64,000 nucleotides of DNA from Spartobacteria bacterium (lineage in GTDB: Bacteria > Verrucomicrobiota > Verrucomicrobiia > Chthoniobacterales > UBA10450), in assembly GCA_021325495.1 (NCBI GenBank), contig JAJPGZ010000013.1, positions 142,271 through 206,270 of the forward strand. The letters are read 5' to 3'. Below are positions 18,164 through 27,778 of the stretch, piece by piece; position 1 is the stretch's first letter; every line of letters starts with the position of its first letter. A model generated the notes under the pieces. The model did no database searches. It saw nothing but the letters and a program-made list of their open reading frames with translations, and was not told the origin of the DNA. The translations under genes were made by a program, and so were the position numbers.

Positions 18164-21100
18164 ATGAAAAAAACTCTTTCGGAAGCGGGGCTATTTAACG
18201 TTCGCGCTATACTTGGATTGGCACTTTGTGCGCTGGGACTTTGCATTGGGATCGAGGCGGTTGCTCGCACAACGTCAGTCCGAACCCATCGCGCGACATC
18301 ATTGAAACCCACGGTCGTAGTGGGATCGGCCCATGCGGTTACGCCCTCAGTGCGTGACTTGGCGCCGATGGCGCCGATGGCGCGCACTTTTGAGCACGAG
18401 CTTCCACCGGTAAAAGCAGCTCGGCCGGTACCGAAGAATTTCGTGGACGCCGTTGTGCAAACCTCGATGGCGCCGTTAAAGACTGGTGCACGCAGCACTG
18501 CGGCGGCTACGGCGGCGATGCCATCGCCGATCGCAAGTTTCGATGGAGTTTCGGCATTAGACGGCTGCTTGCTGTGCGTTCCGCCGGACACAACGGGAGC
18601 GGTGGGACCGTCGCAGTATGTGCAAATGGTGAACACATCGTTTGCGGTTTACACAAAGACGGGCACTCGATTGACCGGGCCGACGGCAATCAATCAATTG
18701 TTTCAAAGCCTGCCGGCGGACGACGTTTGCCGAACGTCAAATCTCGGCGACCCGGTCGTAATTTACGATCAACTGGCCGACCGTTGGTTGCTGAGCCAGT
18801 TCGGATTTAATTTGGATGCGAACAACAATCCAGCGGCGCCATTTCACGAATGTGTCGCCGTCTCACAAGGCCCGGACGCCACCGGTCCCTATTATGTTTA
18901 TTCGTTTCATCTCAGTGATACGACGTTTCATGATTACCCGCATTTGGGACTTTGGCCCGATGGTTATTACATGACGACGCACGAGTTCGATGGGACGAGC
19001 TTGAACTACGTCGGCGCTGGTGTGTTCGCTTTTGAACGCGACAAGATGCTCGCTGGTCAAGACGCGCGCTTCGTTTATTTCGACCTCGGCACATTGCCCG
19101 CGCCGTATAACACCGGTTTTGGTGGCCATCTTCCATCGAACCTTGACGGTTTTACACTTCCGCCGCAGGGCGCGCCTAACTATATTGCGGAAGTCGACGC
19201 GACTAACGACATCGGAACGAATGCGGCGGCGATGCGCATCTGGAAGTTTCACGTCGATTGGTCAAATCCAGCGAACTCCACATTCGGAAACGCGATTCAA
19301 CCGAACTCGGTTTTGCCGGTTGCAAATTTCGCACGACCGGCGTGCAGCATTGGCGGTGAGCGCGTGTATGTGGCGGGATGCGTTCCGCAATTAGGAGACG
19401 CATCGCAACTTGATCCGATCGGCGATCGTTTGATGTATCGCATGGTCTACCGAAATTTCGGCGACCATGAATCGCTCATTCTCAATCACACAGTGGTCTC
19501 GAATTCCGTCGCCGGTCAGGCTACGCAATTCGGTCCGCGTTGGTACGAAGTGCGCGACCCGGGCGGTAATCCTACGGTTTACCAACAAAGCACTTTTGGT
19601 CCGACCGGCGGGACGGATTTACTTTATCGTTTTATCGGTAGCGTTGCGATGGATCGCGCGGGCGATATTGCCCTCGCCTATAGTACTTCCTCGAGCGCGA
19701 GTTTTCCGTCGATCGCGTATGCTGGGCGGCTCGCGGGCGATCCGCTAAACACGCTCACGCAAACCGAAACGCAGTTGATTGCGGGCGGTGGAGCGCAACA
19801 CGCCGAGTGGGCGGCACCGCAAACCGGGCGTTGGGGAGATTACTCTACCATGACTGTCGATCCTGTGGACGACTGCACATTTTGGTACACGAACGAGTAC
19901 TATCCGACGGACGATCCGGGCGCGGCGACGGCCAACTGGCACACGCGCATCGGGAGTTTTAAACTTTCGCAATGCACGCCGCGTCCAGTCGGCTTTCTCC
20001 GTGGAACTGTCACAGACACTGCGGGCGCGCCGATCTCCGGTGCCCGCGTCACTGCCGGAGGTTATACTGCCTTCACCGACGACAATGGCTTCTATCAGTT
20101 TAGTCCGTTAGGAGTCGGAAGTTACACCGACGCGGTTTCGGCGATCGGATACTTCCCGAGCTCAACCAACGGAGTCGCGGTCACAGACGGCGGCGTGACA
20201 GTTCAAAACTTCACACTCACGCGCGATCAGGCGGTGCCGACTCCCCCACCAGCACCGAGGATTCTTCAAACGGTTAACCCGCCGGTCTTGAGTGATCCCG
20301 GTACTACCGTGACGACGAATAGCTACACGCTTAACTGGACGGCAGCGGAAGTTACGGCCGGGCTAAGCGGATACGTCATTGAAGAATCGACGGATTATGT
20401 GAATCCGCTTTTTGATAACGCGGACGGAACCAGTTTGCCCGGGCAAGCCGGCTCAGCCTGGAACACCGATGATGATACAGGCGACACTGCGGGATGGATC
20501 CAAAACCCGGCGTATCACAGCAGCGCGCCTAACAGCTACGAAGGACCGGCACCGGGTCCCGCGCCTATTCAATTCGATCCAAGCCTGACGCTAAAGAACA
20601 ACATTACGATTCCAGCGACCGCAGGTTCTGCGCGCCTGACATTTTACAGCCGCTACTTCAATGGGCCGGATGATACGGGCAACGTGGAAGTCTCGACCGA
20701 CAGCGGCGCGACATGGTCTGCCTTGAAAGTTTTGACCGATTCCCCGCTGCCGCCACCTGCGGACACACGCATGCAGAATTACGAAGTAGATCTCACCGCC
20801 TATAAAGGAAAACCGATCAAGCTACGATTTCGTTTTAACGGTGGATCAAGCGTTAACTTCATTATTCTTTCCGTTGGTTGGTGGCTCGACGACATTAATG
20901 TTGATGCCGGAACGTGGCACCAAGTCGGCACCGCTGGACCGGGTTCCACTTCATTGACGCTCTTTAACAAACCGAGTGGCCACTATTATTACCGGGTCCG
21001 CGGTGTTTACAGTAATGGAACCCGAACCACCAACAGCAACGTCCAGGATATCATCGTCAACGCACCGACCGTTCTGCCAACCGCTGCGGCCTCGCGGAAA

Positions 21101-21565
21101 ATGCATAATGGCGCACCGTTTGATGTCGATCTTCCGCTAAGTGGCGGCGGCATCGAACCGCGCACCGGCGGCGCAAATGGCGACTATCAAGTCGTCGTGA
21201 AGTTTCCGTCCGTCGTCACGTTCGGGAGCGTGACCTCGACCTGCGGTTCGGTGAGCAGCACGAATCAATCGGGAAACGATCTCGTCGTGAATCTCACGGG
21301 CGTTGCCAGTGCTTCACGTTGTGCAGTGAACGTGAATGGAATCAATGGCGGTGGGAATGCGAGCGTGCCGGTAAACTTCCTCACCGGCGATACGACGGGG
21401 GATGGTTTTGTTAACTCTGCTGATATCTCGCAGACAAAATCTCAATCGGGACAAATCCTCACCACCTCGAATTGCCGTGAGGACCTTACGGTCGATGGGA
21501 ATATCAACAGCGCCGATATCGCGTTTGTGAAATCAAAGTCGGGCACGGCACTGCCAGATCAATAA
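18164..21565 (+). CDS. Large secreted protein with carboxypeptidase-regulatory-like domain and dockerin module
   Basis: 1133 residues. AGGGAG lies nine bases before the ATG. The leader (SEAGLFNVRAILGLALCALG) matches the leader of the 21703 gene and resembles a type common in verrucomicrobial exported proteins. Residues up to about 600 form an unassigned, probably propeller-like domain. A carboxypeptidase-D regulatory-like beta sandwich follows (GTVTDTAGAPISGARVTAGG, near 625-690), then a fibronectin/choice-of-anchor-like region (WWLDDINVDAGTW) and the C-terminal beta domain with two dockerin loops (DTTGDGFVNSAD and DLTVDGNINSAD). No catalytic motif is seen. It holds only one copy of the dispersed TGTCGATCTT word and no copy of GCCTAACGA. 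Confidence 0.78.
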   Translation: MKKTLSEAGLFNVRAILGLALCALGLCIGIEAVARTTSVRTHRATSLKPTVVVGSAHAVTPSVRDLAPMAPMARTFEHELPPVKAARPVPKNFVDAVVQTSMAPLKTGARSTAAATAAMPSPIASFDGVSALDGCLLCVPPDTTGAVGPSQYVQMVNTSFAVYTKTGTRLTGPTAINQLFQSLPADDVCRTSNLGDPVVIYDQLADRWLLSQFGFNLDANNNPAAPFHECVAVSQGPDATGPYYVYSFHLSDTTFHDYPHLGLWPDGYYMTTHEFDGTSLNYVGAGVFAFERDKMLAGQDARFVYFDLGTLPAPYNTGFGGHLPSNLDGFTLPPQGAPNYIAEVDATNDIGTNAAAMRIWKFHVDWSNPANSTFGNAIQPNSVLPVANFARPACSIGGERVYVAGCVPQLGDASQLDPIGDRLMYRMVYRNFGDHESLILNHTVVSNSVAGQATQFGPRWYEVRDPGGNPTVYQQSTFGPTGGTDLLYRFIGSVAMDRAGDIALAYSTSSSASFPSIAYAGRLAGDPLNTLTQTETQLIAGGGAQHAEWAAPQTGRWGDYSTMTVDPVDDCTFWYTNEYYPTDDPGAATANWHTRIGSFKLSQCTPRPVGFLRGTVTDTAGAPISGARVTAGGYTAFTDDNGFYQFSPLGVGSYTDAVSAIGYFPSSTNGVAVTDGGVTVQNFTLTRDQAVPTPPPAPRILQTVNPPVLSDPGTTVTTNSYTLNWTAAEVTAGLSGYVIEESTDYVNPLFDNADGTSLPGQAGSAWNTDDDTGDTAGWIQNPAYHSSAPNSYEGPAPGPAPIQFDPSLTLKNNITIPATAGSARLTFYSRYFNGPDDTGNVEVSTDSGATWSALKVLTDSPLPPPADTRMQNYEVDLTAYKGKPIKLRFRFNGGSSVNFIILSVGWWLDDINVDAGTWHQVGTAGPGSTSLTLFNKPSGHYYYRVRGVYSNGTRTTNSNVQDIIVNAPTVLPTAAASRKMHNGAPFDVDLPLSGGGIEPRTGGANGDYQVVVKFPSVVTFGSVTSTCGSVSSTNQSGNDLVVNLTGVASASRCAVNVNGINGGGNASVPVNFLTGDTTGDGFVNSADISQTKSQSGQILTTSNCREDLTVDGNINSADIAFVKSKSGTALPDQ

Positions 21566-21702
21566 ACCGCGATCCGCCGTAGAAGATCGACATCGTCATT
21601 TGGGCGAACTACGCCGGAGATACGTCCACTTGAGGCGTGAAATCCGACCTTAATTCCAACTGCGAATGCTGGACAACACCTCAGCGCGCCCCAACAAACC
21701 CC

Positions 21703-24624
21703 ATGAAAAAATCCACAAATTCTCAATCAGGTCTTTTTAACGTGCGCGTGCTGACTGCGGTCGCACTTTGCACACTCGCCGCGTCTTTCGGTTGGCGCAG
21801 CTTCGCTTCCACGCCATCAAGCGGAACAATCTCGCCTTCAGCTCCGATCCTGGATTACGACGTGGCGCTTCAAGCTGTCGCAAATCAATCGCCGCTTGGT
21901 TTGGGCCAAATAGATAAGGGACCGCGCTGCGGCACTGGATTTCCGTGCGACAGCTACACACTTACGGTCGATCTGCCGGCAGGATTCGTAGCTCAGAACG
22001 ATTGCGCGGCGGTGAAGGTAGCTTTGTCGTGGACCGATACCGATCCGAGCGGCGCATCGCCCTCTGACTATGACTTGTACATTTATCAAGGCGTCGTGGA
22101 CACGTTGAATGGAACGCAATCCGCGCCTTATTCATCGGCGGGCAGTTTCAATCCAGAGGCGACAGTGATCTTTCCGCTGCAGGACGGCGTGCACCAATAC
22201 ACGATCAAAGTCGTCCCTTTCCAGCCGGCCGGCGAGACTCCTCATGTGCACATGCAACTCGTTTCTGGTTCTGGCTGTGCTGGCGTCCCGAACTTCGGAG
22301 CCGCGGATGCGACGGCGCCCGGCGTCCCACGCTACCAGAACTTCGACTCTAATTTCGATGACGGCTTCGGTGGAGAGTTTAATATCGGGTTCAACCCTTT
22401 GACTGGCCGAATCCTCACTTTTAATGAGTCCAGCATCTTAAGACTGACTCCGCCCGAGAGGCTCGCGCAGGCGAAGCCGGAATGTTGTCTGGGGCTTTGG
22501 GAAGATGTGACGAATCCTTCGACCCTTGAGGGGCTCGACCCAATTCTTTGGACCGATAGTTGGAAGGCTCCCGCTCCGTTGCCGGGTCAACCGGCGGCCG
22601 GCGCGCGTACTTTCGCTGCGAATTCAACGGCTGGCACAAACGGCCTTTATGGATTCACTGACGACGACGGCGATACCTGGCTGCCGCTTAGCGCTTCGCC
22701 ACCCAACGCCAGTAGCGACCATGAGACTATTGGCTCAGGGCCTTACCCCAATACTCTCCCATACAATGTTCCGCAGGGTCTTGGCGATCCGAACAATCCG
22801 GTTACTCACGGTCACGCGGTCTACTATTGCGCCCAGACATTTCCGGTTGGCGCAGCCGCCTGTCAGCGCAGCGATACCTATGGTGCGAGTTACGGACCTA
22901 GCACTCTTCCATACACTGGGAACAACGGTGATCTATGTGGCGGCATTCACGGTCACGTGCACGTCGGACCCGATGGAACTGTCTACTTGCCAATCCGCGA
23001 CTGTAGCGGCAACGCCGGTTTAGCGGTGAGCACCGATGCGGGAGCCACCTGGACCGAGCGTATCGTTCCGAATACGCCTACGCAGGCTCACGGCAGCGAT
23101 CCCTCCGTAGCCATTGATGCGAATAACAAGGTCTACTTTTTCTATGTCGCGGACAACCCGCCGGTGCGAAATGAAGGACACATCCATGTGCAAGTCAGCA
23201 CGGATCACGGCGCGACTTGGTCAAAAGATCACGACCTTGGCGCATCTCACGGCATCGTTAACGCAGTGTTTCCCGAGGCCGTCGCCGGAGATTCTGGCCG
23301 CGCTGCCTGCGGATTCCTAGGCACCGATATTCCCGGGTTCTATGAAGGCATCACCTTCCCGGGGATCTGGTACCTGTTTATTGCGACGACTTACGATGGC
23401 GGCGATAGCTGGGTCGTAGTCAACGCCACACCCAACGATCCCGTCCAAGGGGGCATCGGAATTTGGCAAGGCGGCGGCAGCCCTGACAACCGGAATCTCC
23501 TCGATTTCGACGAAATCACGATGGATGACAAAGGGCGCGTCCTCTTCGGTTATACCGACGGCTGCATCGGCGCTTGCCTCAGCCATCCGAGTCAACCTGT
23601 TTTGAATTCGAGTGGCAACTATCCGTCACAAATGAAGGTCGCGCGCCAGATTGGCGGTAAAACATTGCTCGCGGCGTACGATGTTGCCGAACCAATCGTT
23701 CCGAAAGCGCCATGTCTCTCCGGCAGCCGCAACTCGAGTGGCGTGCATCTGAGTTGGAAAGCGCCAGACAACGGGGGTGCCGACATTACGAGCTACGCAA
23801 TCTACCGTGGTAACGCTGCGGGTAGCGAAACGTTGCTGCTCGTGACGAACACTACGAAAACGAGCTTCGACGACATTACTGCCGATCCCACCCAACCCGT
23901 ATTTTACAAGGTGCGTGCGATCAATACCGTCGATCCAACGGGCGGCGCCTTCAGCCAGGAAGTAAATTTCCCGGCTACGCCCGGAATACAATTGCTCGGC
24001 ATCAGTTCGGTGAAGTCGCACGGTGGCGTGAATTTTGGAATCGATCTCCCGCTTAACGGCACCGGCATCGAATGCCGCAGCGGCGGCGCCAATGGCACGC
24101 ACCAATTGGTCTTTGATTTCGCAAACCCGGTGGCCACCGCCGACGGCGCAACCATTAGCGCCGGTACCGGCTCGGTTTTGAACACGCAAATTATCAACGG
24201 CAATTATGTCGTTAACCTTACCGGCGTCGATAACGCGCAGCGCCTCGGCGTTACGTTGACGAACGTGCGCGATTCATCCGGAAATGTGCTGCCTTCGCTC
24301 ACGGCCGTTATGGGCGTGCTCGCGGGCGACACAACCGGCGACGGCATAGTTAACTCCGCCGATATTGCGCAGACGAAATCGAAATCCGGTCAAGCCGTCG
24401 ATGGGACTAACTTCCGCAACGACGTCACGATTGATGCGAACCTCAACAGCGCGGATATTTCGCTGGTGAAATCGAAATCCGGCACGGGATTACCCGCTAC
24501 CGGCCAGAGCAGCAGTGCCGCTGGTACCACCGCTGCGCAATCGGCACCGGCGGGTAACGATTCGCACCCGGTGAAGTCGCAGCGTCGCCCACGCTTCAGT
24601 TCAAACACCGGATCGACGCGCTAA
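21703..24624 (+). CDS. Secreted BNR/sialidase-fold protein with FnIII and dockerin module
   Basis: About 973 residues. I chose the ATG at 21703 because the SGLFNVRVLTAVALCTL leader begins there; the frame is open from 21637. BNR-type Asp-box motifs (STDAGATWTE, STDHGATWSK, TYDGGDSWVV) indicate a sialidase-like propeller around residues 440-610. An FnIII domain follows (SGVHLSWKAPDNGGADITSY, near 690-770), then the beta domain and two dockerin loops (DTTGDGIVNSAD, DVTIDANLNSAD). After the second loop there is a 45-residue low-complexity tail rich in S, A, T and R, unlike its paralogues, which end at the loop. It contains no copy of either dispersed word. An efficient terminator follows. Confidence 0.8.
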   Translation: MKKSTNSQSGLFNVRVLTAVALCTLAASFGWRSFASTPSSGTISPSAPILDYDVALQAVANQSPLGLGQIDKGPRCGTGFPCDSYTLTVDLPAGFVAQNDCAAVKVALSWTDTDPSGASPSDYDLYIYQGVVDTLNGTQSAPYSSAGSFNPEATVIFPLQDGVHQYTIKVVPFQPAGETPHVHMQLVSGSGCAGVPNFGAADATAPGVPRYQNFDSNFDDGFGGEFNIGFNPLTGRILTFNESSILRLTPPERLAQAKPECCLGLWEDVTNPSTLEGLDPILWTDSWKAPAPLPGQPAAGARTFAANSTAGTNGLYGFTDDDGDTWLPLSASPPNASSDHETIGSGPYPNTLPYNVPQGLGDPNNPVTHGHAVYYCAQTFPVGAAACQRSDTYGASYGPSTLPYTGNNGDLCGGIHGHVHVGPDGTVYLPIRDCSGNAGLAVSTDAGATWTERIVPNTPTQAHGSDPSVAIDANNKVYFFYVADNPPVRNEGHIHVQVSTDHGATWSKDHDLGASHGIVNAVFPEAVAGDSGRAACGFLGTDIPGFYEGITFPGIWYLFIATTYDGGDSWVVVNATPNDPVQGGIGIWQGGGSPDNRNLLDFDEITMDDKGRVLFGYTDGCIGACLSHPSQPVLNSSGNYPSQMKVARQIGGKTLLAAYDVAEPIVPKAPCLSGSRNSSGVHLSWKAPDNGGADITSYAIYRGNAAGSETLLLVTNTTKTSFDDITADPTQPVFYKVRAINTVDPTGGAFSQEVNFPATPGIQLLGISSVKSHGGVNFGIDLPLNGTGIECRSGGANGTHQLVFDFANPVATADGATISAGTGSVLNTQIINGNYVVNLTGVDNAQRLGVTLTNVRDSSGNVLPSLTAVMGVLAGDTTGDGIVNSADIAQTKSKSGQAVDGTNFRNDVTIDANLNSADISLVKSKSGTGLPATGQSSSAAGTTAAQSAPAGNDSHPVKSQRRPRFSSNTGSTR

Positions 24625-24638
24625 GATCGACAATCTCT

Positions 24639-24671
24639 AAAAAGGCCGCTTCGAAAGAAGCGGCCTTTTTT
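24639..24671. terminator. Rho-independent terminator, duplicate of the one at 17961
   Basis: The same stem (AAAAAGGCCGCTTC / GAAGCGGCCTTTTTT) and GAAA loop as at 17961-17993. It separates the dockerin-protein block from the two-component operon. Confidence 0.93.
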
Positions 24672-24691
24672 GCTACAGTAGCTGAGACCGC

Positions 24692-25363
24692 ATGCGCATC
24701 CTTGTCGTTGAAGACGAAAAAAAGACGGCCGCATTTCTCGCCAAAGGCCTGAATGAAGCCGGTTACGATGTCGATCTTGCCGTTGACGGCGAAGCCGGTT
24801 CCGCCATCGCGCGGGCACGCAAGTTCGACCTCTTCATTATCGACGTGATGCTTCCGAAGAAAGATGGCTGGAGCGTACTCACCGATCTGCGCGCCGCCGG
24901 CATTCACACACCGGTCGTTTTCCTGACCGCGCGCGATGACGTCCGCGACCGCGTCAAAGGTCTCGAGCTCGGCGCCGATGATTATGTCGTGAAACCTTTC
25001 GCTTTTCCCGAATTGCTTGCGCGCATTCGGTCGTTACTGCGTCGCGCTCCGCCACGCGTTTCAAATCGGTTGTTCGTTCAAGATCTTGAAATCGACACGC
25101 ATCGTCATCGCGCCCAGCGCGGCGGGACCGATCTCAGTCTCACCCCGAAGGAATTTCTTCTCCTCGCGCACCTCGCGCGCACACCCGGCGAGGTTGTCTC
25201 GCGCGCCGAAATCGCCGAGCACGTCTGGGGCATCGACTTCAATACCGATACGAACGTAGTCGATGTTGTCGTTAGGCGATTGCGCTCGAAGGTGGATGAC
25301 CCATTCAAAACCAAACTCGTTCACACCATTCGCGGCGTCGGGTATGTCCTTAAAGCCGAGTGA
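24692..25363 (+). CDS. OmpR/CusR-type response regulator
   Basis: 223 residues. The receiver domain has the acidic pair (VVEDE), the phospho-acceptor D51 in IIDVMLPKKDG, the threonine in FLTARDD and the lysine in VVKPF. A winged-helix DNA-binding domain follows (LTPKEFLLLAHLAR ... VVDVVVRRLRSKVDDPF ... RGVGYVL). The closest known subfamily is the heavy-metal/efflux regulators such as CusR and CopR, but the signal is not known. It overlaps the kinase gene start by 20 bases. A TGTCGATCTT word (DVDLAVDG) and a TCGTTAGGC word (VVRR) lie inside. Confidence 0.93.
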   Translation: MRILVVEDEKKTAAFLAKGLNEAGYDVDLAVDGEAGSAIARARKFDLFIIDVMLPKKDGWSVLTDLRAAGIHTPVVFLTARDDVRDRVKGLELGADDYVVKPFAFPELLARIRSLLRRAPPRVSNRLFVQDLEIDTHRHRAQRGGTDLSLTPKEFLLLAHLARTPGEVVSRAEIAEHVWGIDFNTDTNVVDVVVRRLRSKVDDPFKTKLVHTIRGVGYVLKAE

Positions 25364-26747
25364 GCCGCGCTCGATCGCGTCGCAGCTCGTTCTGCTCTTT
25401 ACCCTCGCCGCGACTTTACTTCTCTCCTGTTCGCTCGGCGTCTTCTATTGGATGGTCGTTAGGCACGCGATCGAAGAAGACAACGCCGTCCTCGCGGATA
25501 AACTTTCGGCCATTCGCGCCGATCTTAAACAAAGCGGCGCCGGTCTCGGCGAATTAACCAGCCGGCGTAGCGGCGAACCGGCGGTGTATTGGGTGCGCGT
25601 TCTCGATCCGGCTCAGCGCATCGTCACCGAAACCGCCGGCATGGCCACTCTGCTCCCGCGAAACATTTTTCCCGCTCCGCTAAGATCGACATCTTCATTT
25701 GCCGCACCGAAAAATTATCGCGCCGAGGATCGTTTTTTCGCCTTGGTCGCTACTGCTGAAAATATCGGCGGCCAGCCCTATGCCATCCAACTCGCGCAAG
25801 ACCGCTCAGCGGACGACAAATTCCGCAGACAATTTCGTCTTCTCTTCGCCACCGTTCTCGCGGTCGGCGTGTTCGCCGCCGTCGTCATCGCCATCAACGT
25901 CACGCGTCGCGCCTTGCGCCCGCTCGCGCAAATGACGCGCTCGGTCGAACGCGTCGGCCCAACGCACTTCAGCGAACGCGTTCCACTCACGCAATGGCCG
26001 GCCGAGTTACGCCCGCTCGCCGTTGCCTTCGACGATATGCTTGATCGACTTGAAGATTCCTTCACCCGGCTCTCGCAATTCTCGGCCGACCTTGCCCACG
26101 AATTGCGCACGCCGCTCGCGAATATTTTGGGCGAAGCGCAGGTCGGTCTTACACGTCAGCGCAGCGCCGATGAATATCGCGAGACGATCGAATCCGTCGC
26201 CGCCGAATGCGAACGTCTTTCCGCCATCGTCGACAATTTGCTTTTTCTCGCGCGCGCAGAATCGGCCGATCGACAAATCGAGCGCACGTCGTTTGACGCC
26301 CGCGCTGCCGTTGAAACAGTCGCGACGTATTACCAGACCATCGCGGAAGATCGACATGTTCATCTCGCGTGCGATGGCCAGGGCCAAATGTTTGCCGATC
26401 CCCTCTTGTTTCGCCGCGCGCTCAGCAACGTCCTCGACAATTCGCTCCGATTTACGCCTAACGACGGCACCATAAAGATTACGATCTCGCAAAACGATTC
26501 GCGCACCGAAATTTCCGTCCGCGACAGCGGAGCCGGCATCGCGCCGGAACATTTGCCGCGCGTCTTCGATCGTTTCTATCGCGCGGACCCGTCGCGAAGT
26601 CCGGGCGGCACCGGTCTCGGGCTGGCGCTTGTTAAGTCGATTGTCGATCTTCACGGCGGCTCAGTCCGCATCGAGAGCCCTCCCGAGAATGGCACGACTG
26701 TCATTCTGGCCTTTCCCGTCAACGGAAAAGACTTGTCTAAAAAATGA
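25344..26747 (+). CDS. Membrane sensor histidine kinase, CusS-like
   Basis: 467 residues from the ATG at 25344, which lies inside the end of the response regulator. Two membrane segments (about 12-42 and 165-190) flank a periplasmic sensor of about 120 residues. A HAMP region follows, then the H box SADLAHELRTP with H252, the N box NVLDNSLRFTPND, and the G boxes DSGAGI and GGTGLGLALVKSIVDLHGG. It should phosphorylate the adjacent regulator. It is followed at 60 bases by an outer-membrane protein gene with its own SD. GTCGATCTT words are read here as IVDL and as RST in different frames. Confidence 0.93.
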   Translation: MSLKPSEPRSIASQLVLLFTLAATLLLSCSLGVFYWMVVRHAIEEDNAVLADKLSAIRADLKQSGAGLGELTSRRSGEPAVYWVRVLDPAQRIVTETAGMATLLPRNIFPAPLRSTSSFAAPKNYRAEDRFFALVATAENIGGQPYAIQLAQDRSADDKFRRQFRLLFATVLAVGVFAAVVIAINVTRRALRPLAQMTRSVERVGPTHFSERVPLTQWPAELRPLAVAFDDMLDRLEDSFTRLSQFSADLAHELRTPLANILGEAQVGLTRQRSADEYRETIESVAAECERLSAIVDNLLFLARAESADRQIERTSFDARAAVETVATYYQTIAEDRHVHLACDGQGQMFADPLLFRRALSNVLDNSLRFTPNDGTIKITISQNDSRTEISVRDSGAGIAPEHLPRVFDRFYRADPSRSPGGTGLGLALVKSIVDLHGGSVRIESPPENGTTVILAFPVNGKDLSKK

Positions 26748-26808
26748 CAAATTTGTAATAGAGCGGCGTCCGCCCATCTCGGCGCATCCGAATCAATTGG
26801 AGATTATC

Positions 26809-27759
26809 ATGACGACTAACCATTTACGCTGTTTTGCCCTCGTCCTCGGTCTCGCCTGTTTCGCTCCCGGCCAAATGCAGGGCCAGGCTACCGCGGAAAA
26901 CGTCGTCGTCACCGGTGAAGAAGTCCCAAGCTCTTATGGCGCTCCGCCGGCGATGTCGCGCAGCCGTTTTTCCAACCTAACTAATGCCTATGTCTTACCG
27001 CCGTGGGCGTTTTATTTTGGCGAGATTTACGAAGGCGATGCCTTCCGCCACGGCCCGCCCTTCCACGTCTTTACTCAAGAACTGGAAATGGGCTTGCCCT
27101 ATCGATTTGGTATCGCGGCCGAAGCTAATCTAGAGCGCTTCAATGGCGGCGGTGGTCCCGGCAGCGTCAGCATCGAAGCCCGTTACGCCCTCGCGGATTG
27201 GAACAAAATTCCGCTGAACCCAACGCTGTTCGTCGAATACAAATTTGGCACCGGCGCGATTCGCAAGGACGAGCTGCTCGTTATGCACAGTTTTCAAGAA
27301 GGCGGCGGCGGTGAAGAAGAGGAAGAAGCCGGCAAACCGACCCGTCCGGACGCGGTCGAGGGACGGCTCCTGCTTGCGCAAGATTTCGGCGAGCATCTGG
27401 AATGGGCCTTGAATGGTTTTTTCGAACAGGAAACTTCCGGCGATGAAGGCCGCGAATGGGGTTTTTCGCAGAGCGCGACCACGCCGGTCATTTTGCCTAA
27501 CGAACGCCTGAAAGTCGGCGTCGAAATGCAGTTCACTAACTTCACCACCAAAATGACGCGCGATGAAGCCGAGAACCGTTTCGTCATCGGCCCCACGATT
27601 GCGTGGAAGCCGAGCAAGAGCACGCGTATCGATGTCTCGCCCTTGTTCGGCTGCACCGATGAATCGCCGCGCGTGCAGGTTTTTGCCGTTTTTTCCTGGT
27701 TGCTTGGACCGGGCGGCAACGAAGGCGCCGAAGCTCCCGCCTCTACCCGCAATCGTTAA
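26809..27759 (+). CDS. Predicted outer-membrane beta-barrel protein
   Basis: 316 residues from an ATG with TTGGAG six bases upstream; the frame extends further upstream but without a signal peptide. The signal peptide ends near residue 27 (CFAPGQMQGQA). The rest alternates short amphipathic strands and turns (YRFGIAAEANLERF, PTLFVEYKFGTG, LEWALNGFFEQE, LKVGVEMQF, VQVFAVFSWLLG), consistent with a barrel. An acidic loop GEEEEEAG lies near residue 165. Lying directly after the kinase, it may be a target or the sensed channel of this two-component system. No specific substrate is visible. Confidence 0.65.
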   Translation: MTTNHLRCFALVLGLACFAPGQMQGQATAENVVVTGEEVPSSYGAPPAMSRSRFSNLTNAYVLPPWAFYFGEIYEGDAFRHGPPFHVFTQELEMGLPYRFGIAAEANLERFNGGGGPGSVSIEARYALADWNKIPLNPTLFVEYKFGTGAIRKDELLVMHSFQEGGGGEEEEEAGKPTRPDAVEGRLLLAQDFGEHLEWALNGFFEQETSGDEGREWGFSQSATTPVILPNERLKVGVEMQFTNFTTKMTRDEAENRFVIGPTIAWKPSKSTRIDVSPLFGCTDESPRVQVFAVFSWLLGPGGNEGAEAPASTRNR

Positions 27760-27778
27760 CCTTTAACCTAACGAATTT

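Noticed and set aside
17961..24671. Repeated hairpins as ends of an insertion sequence
   Set aside because: No transposase or target duplication lies between; the hairpins have the form of ordinary terminators.
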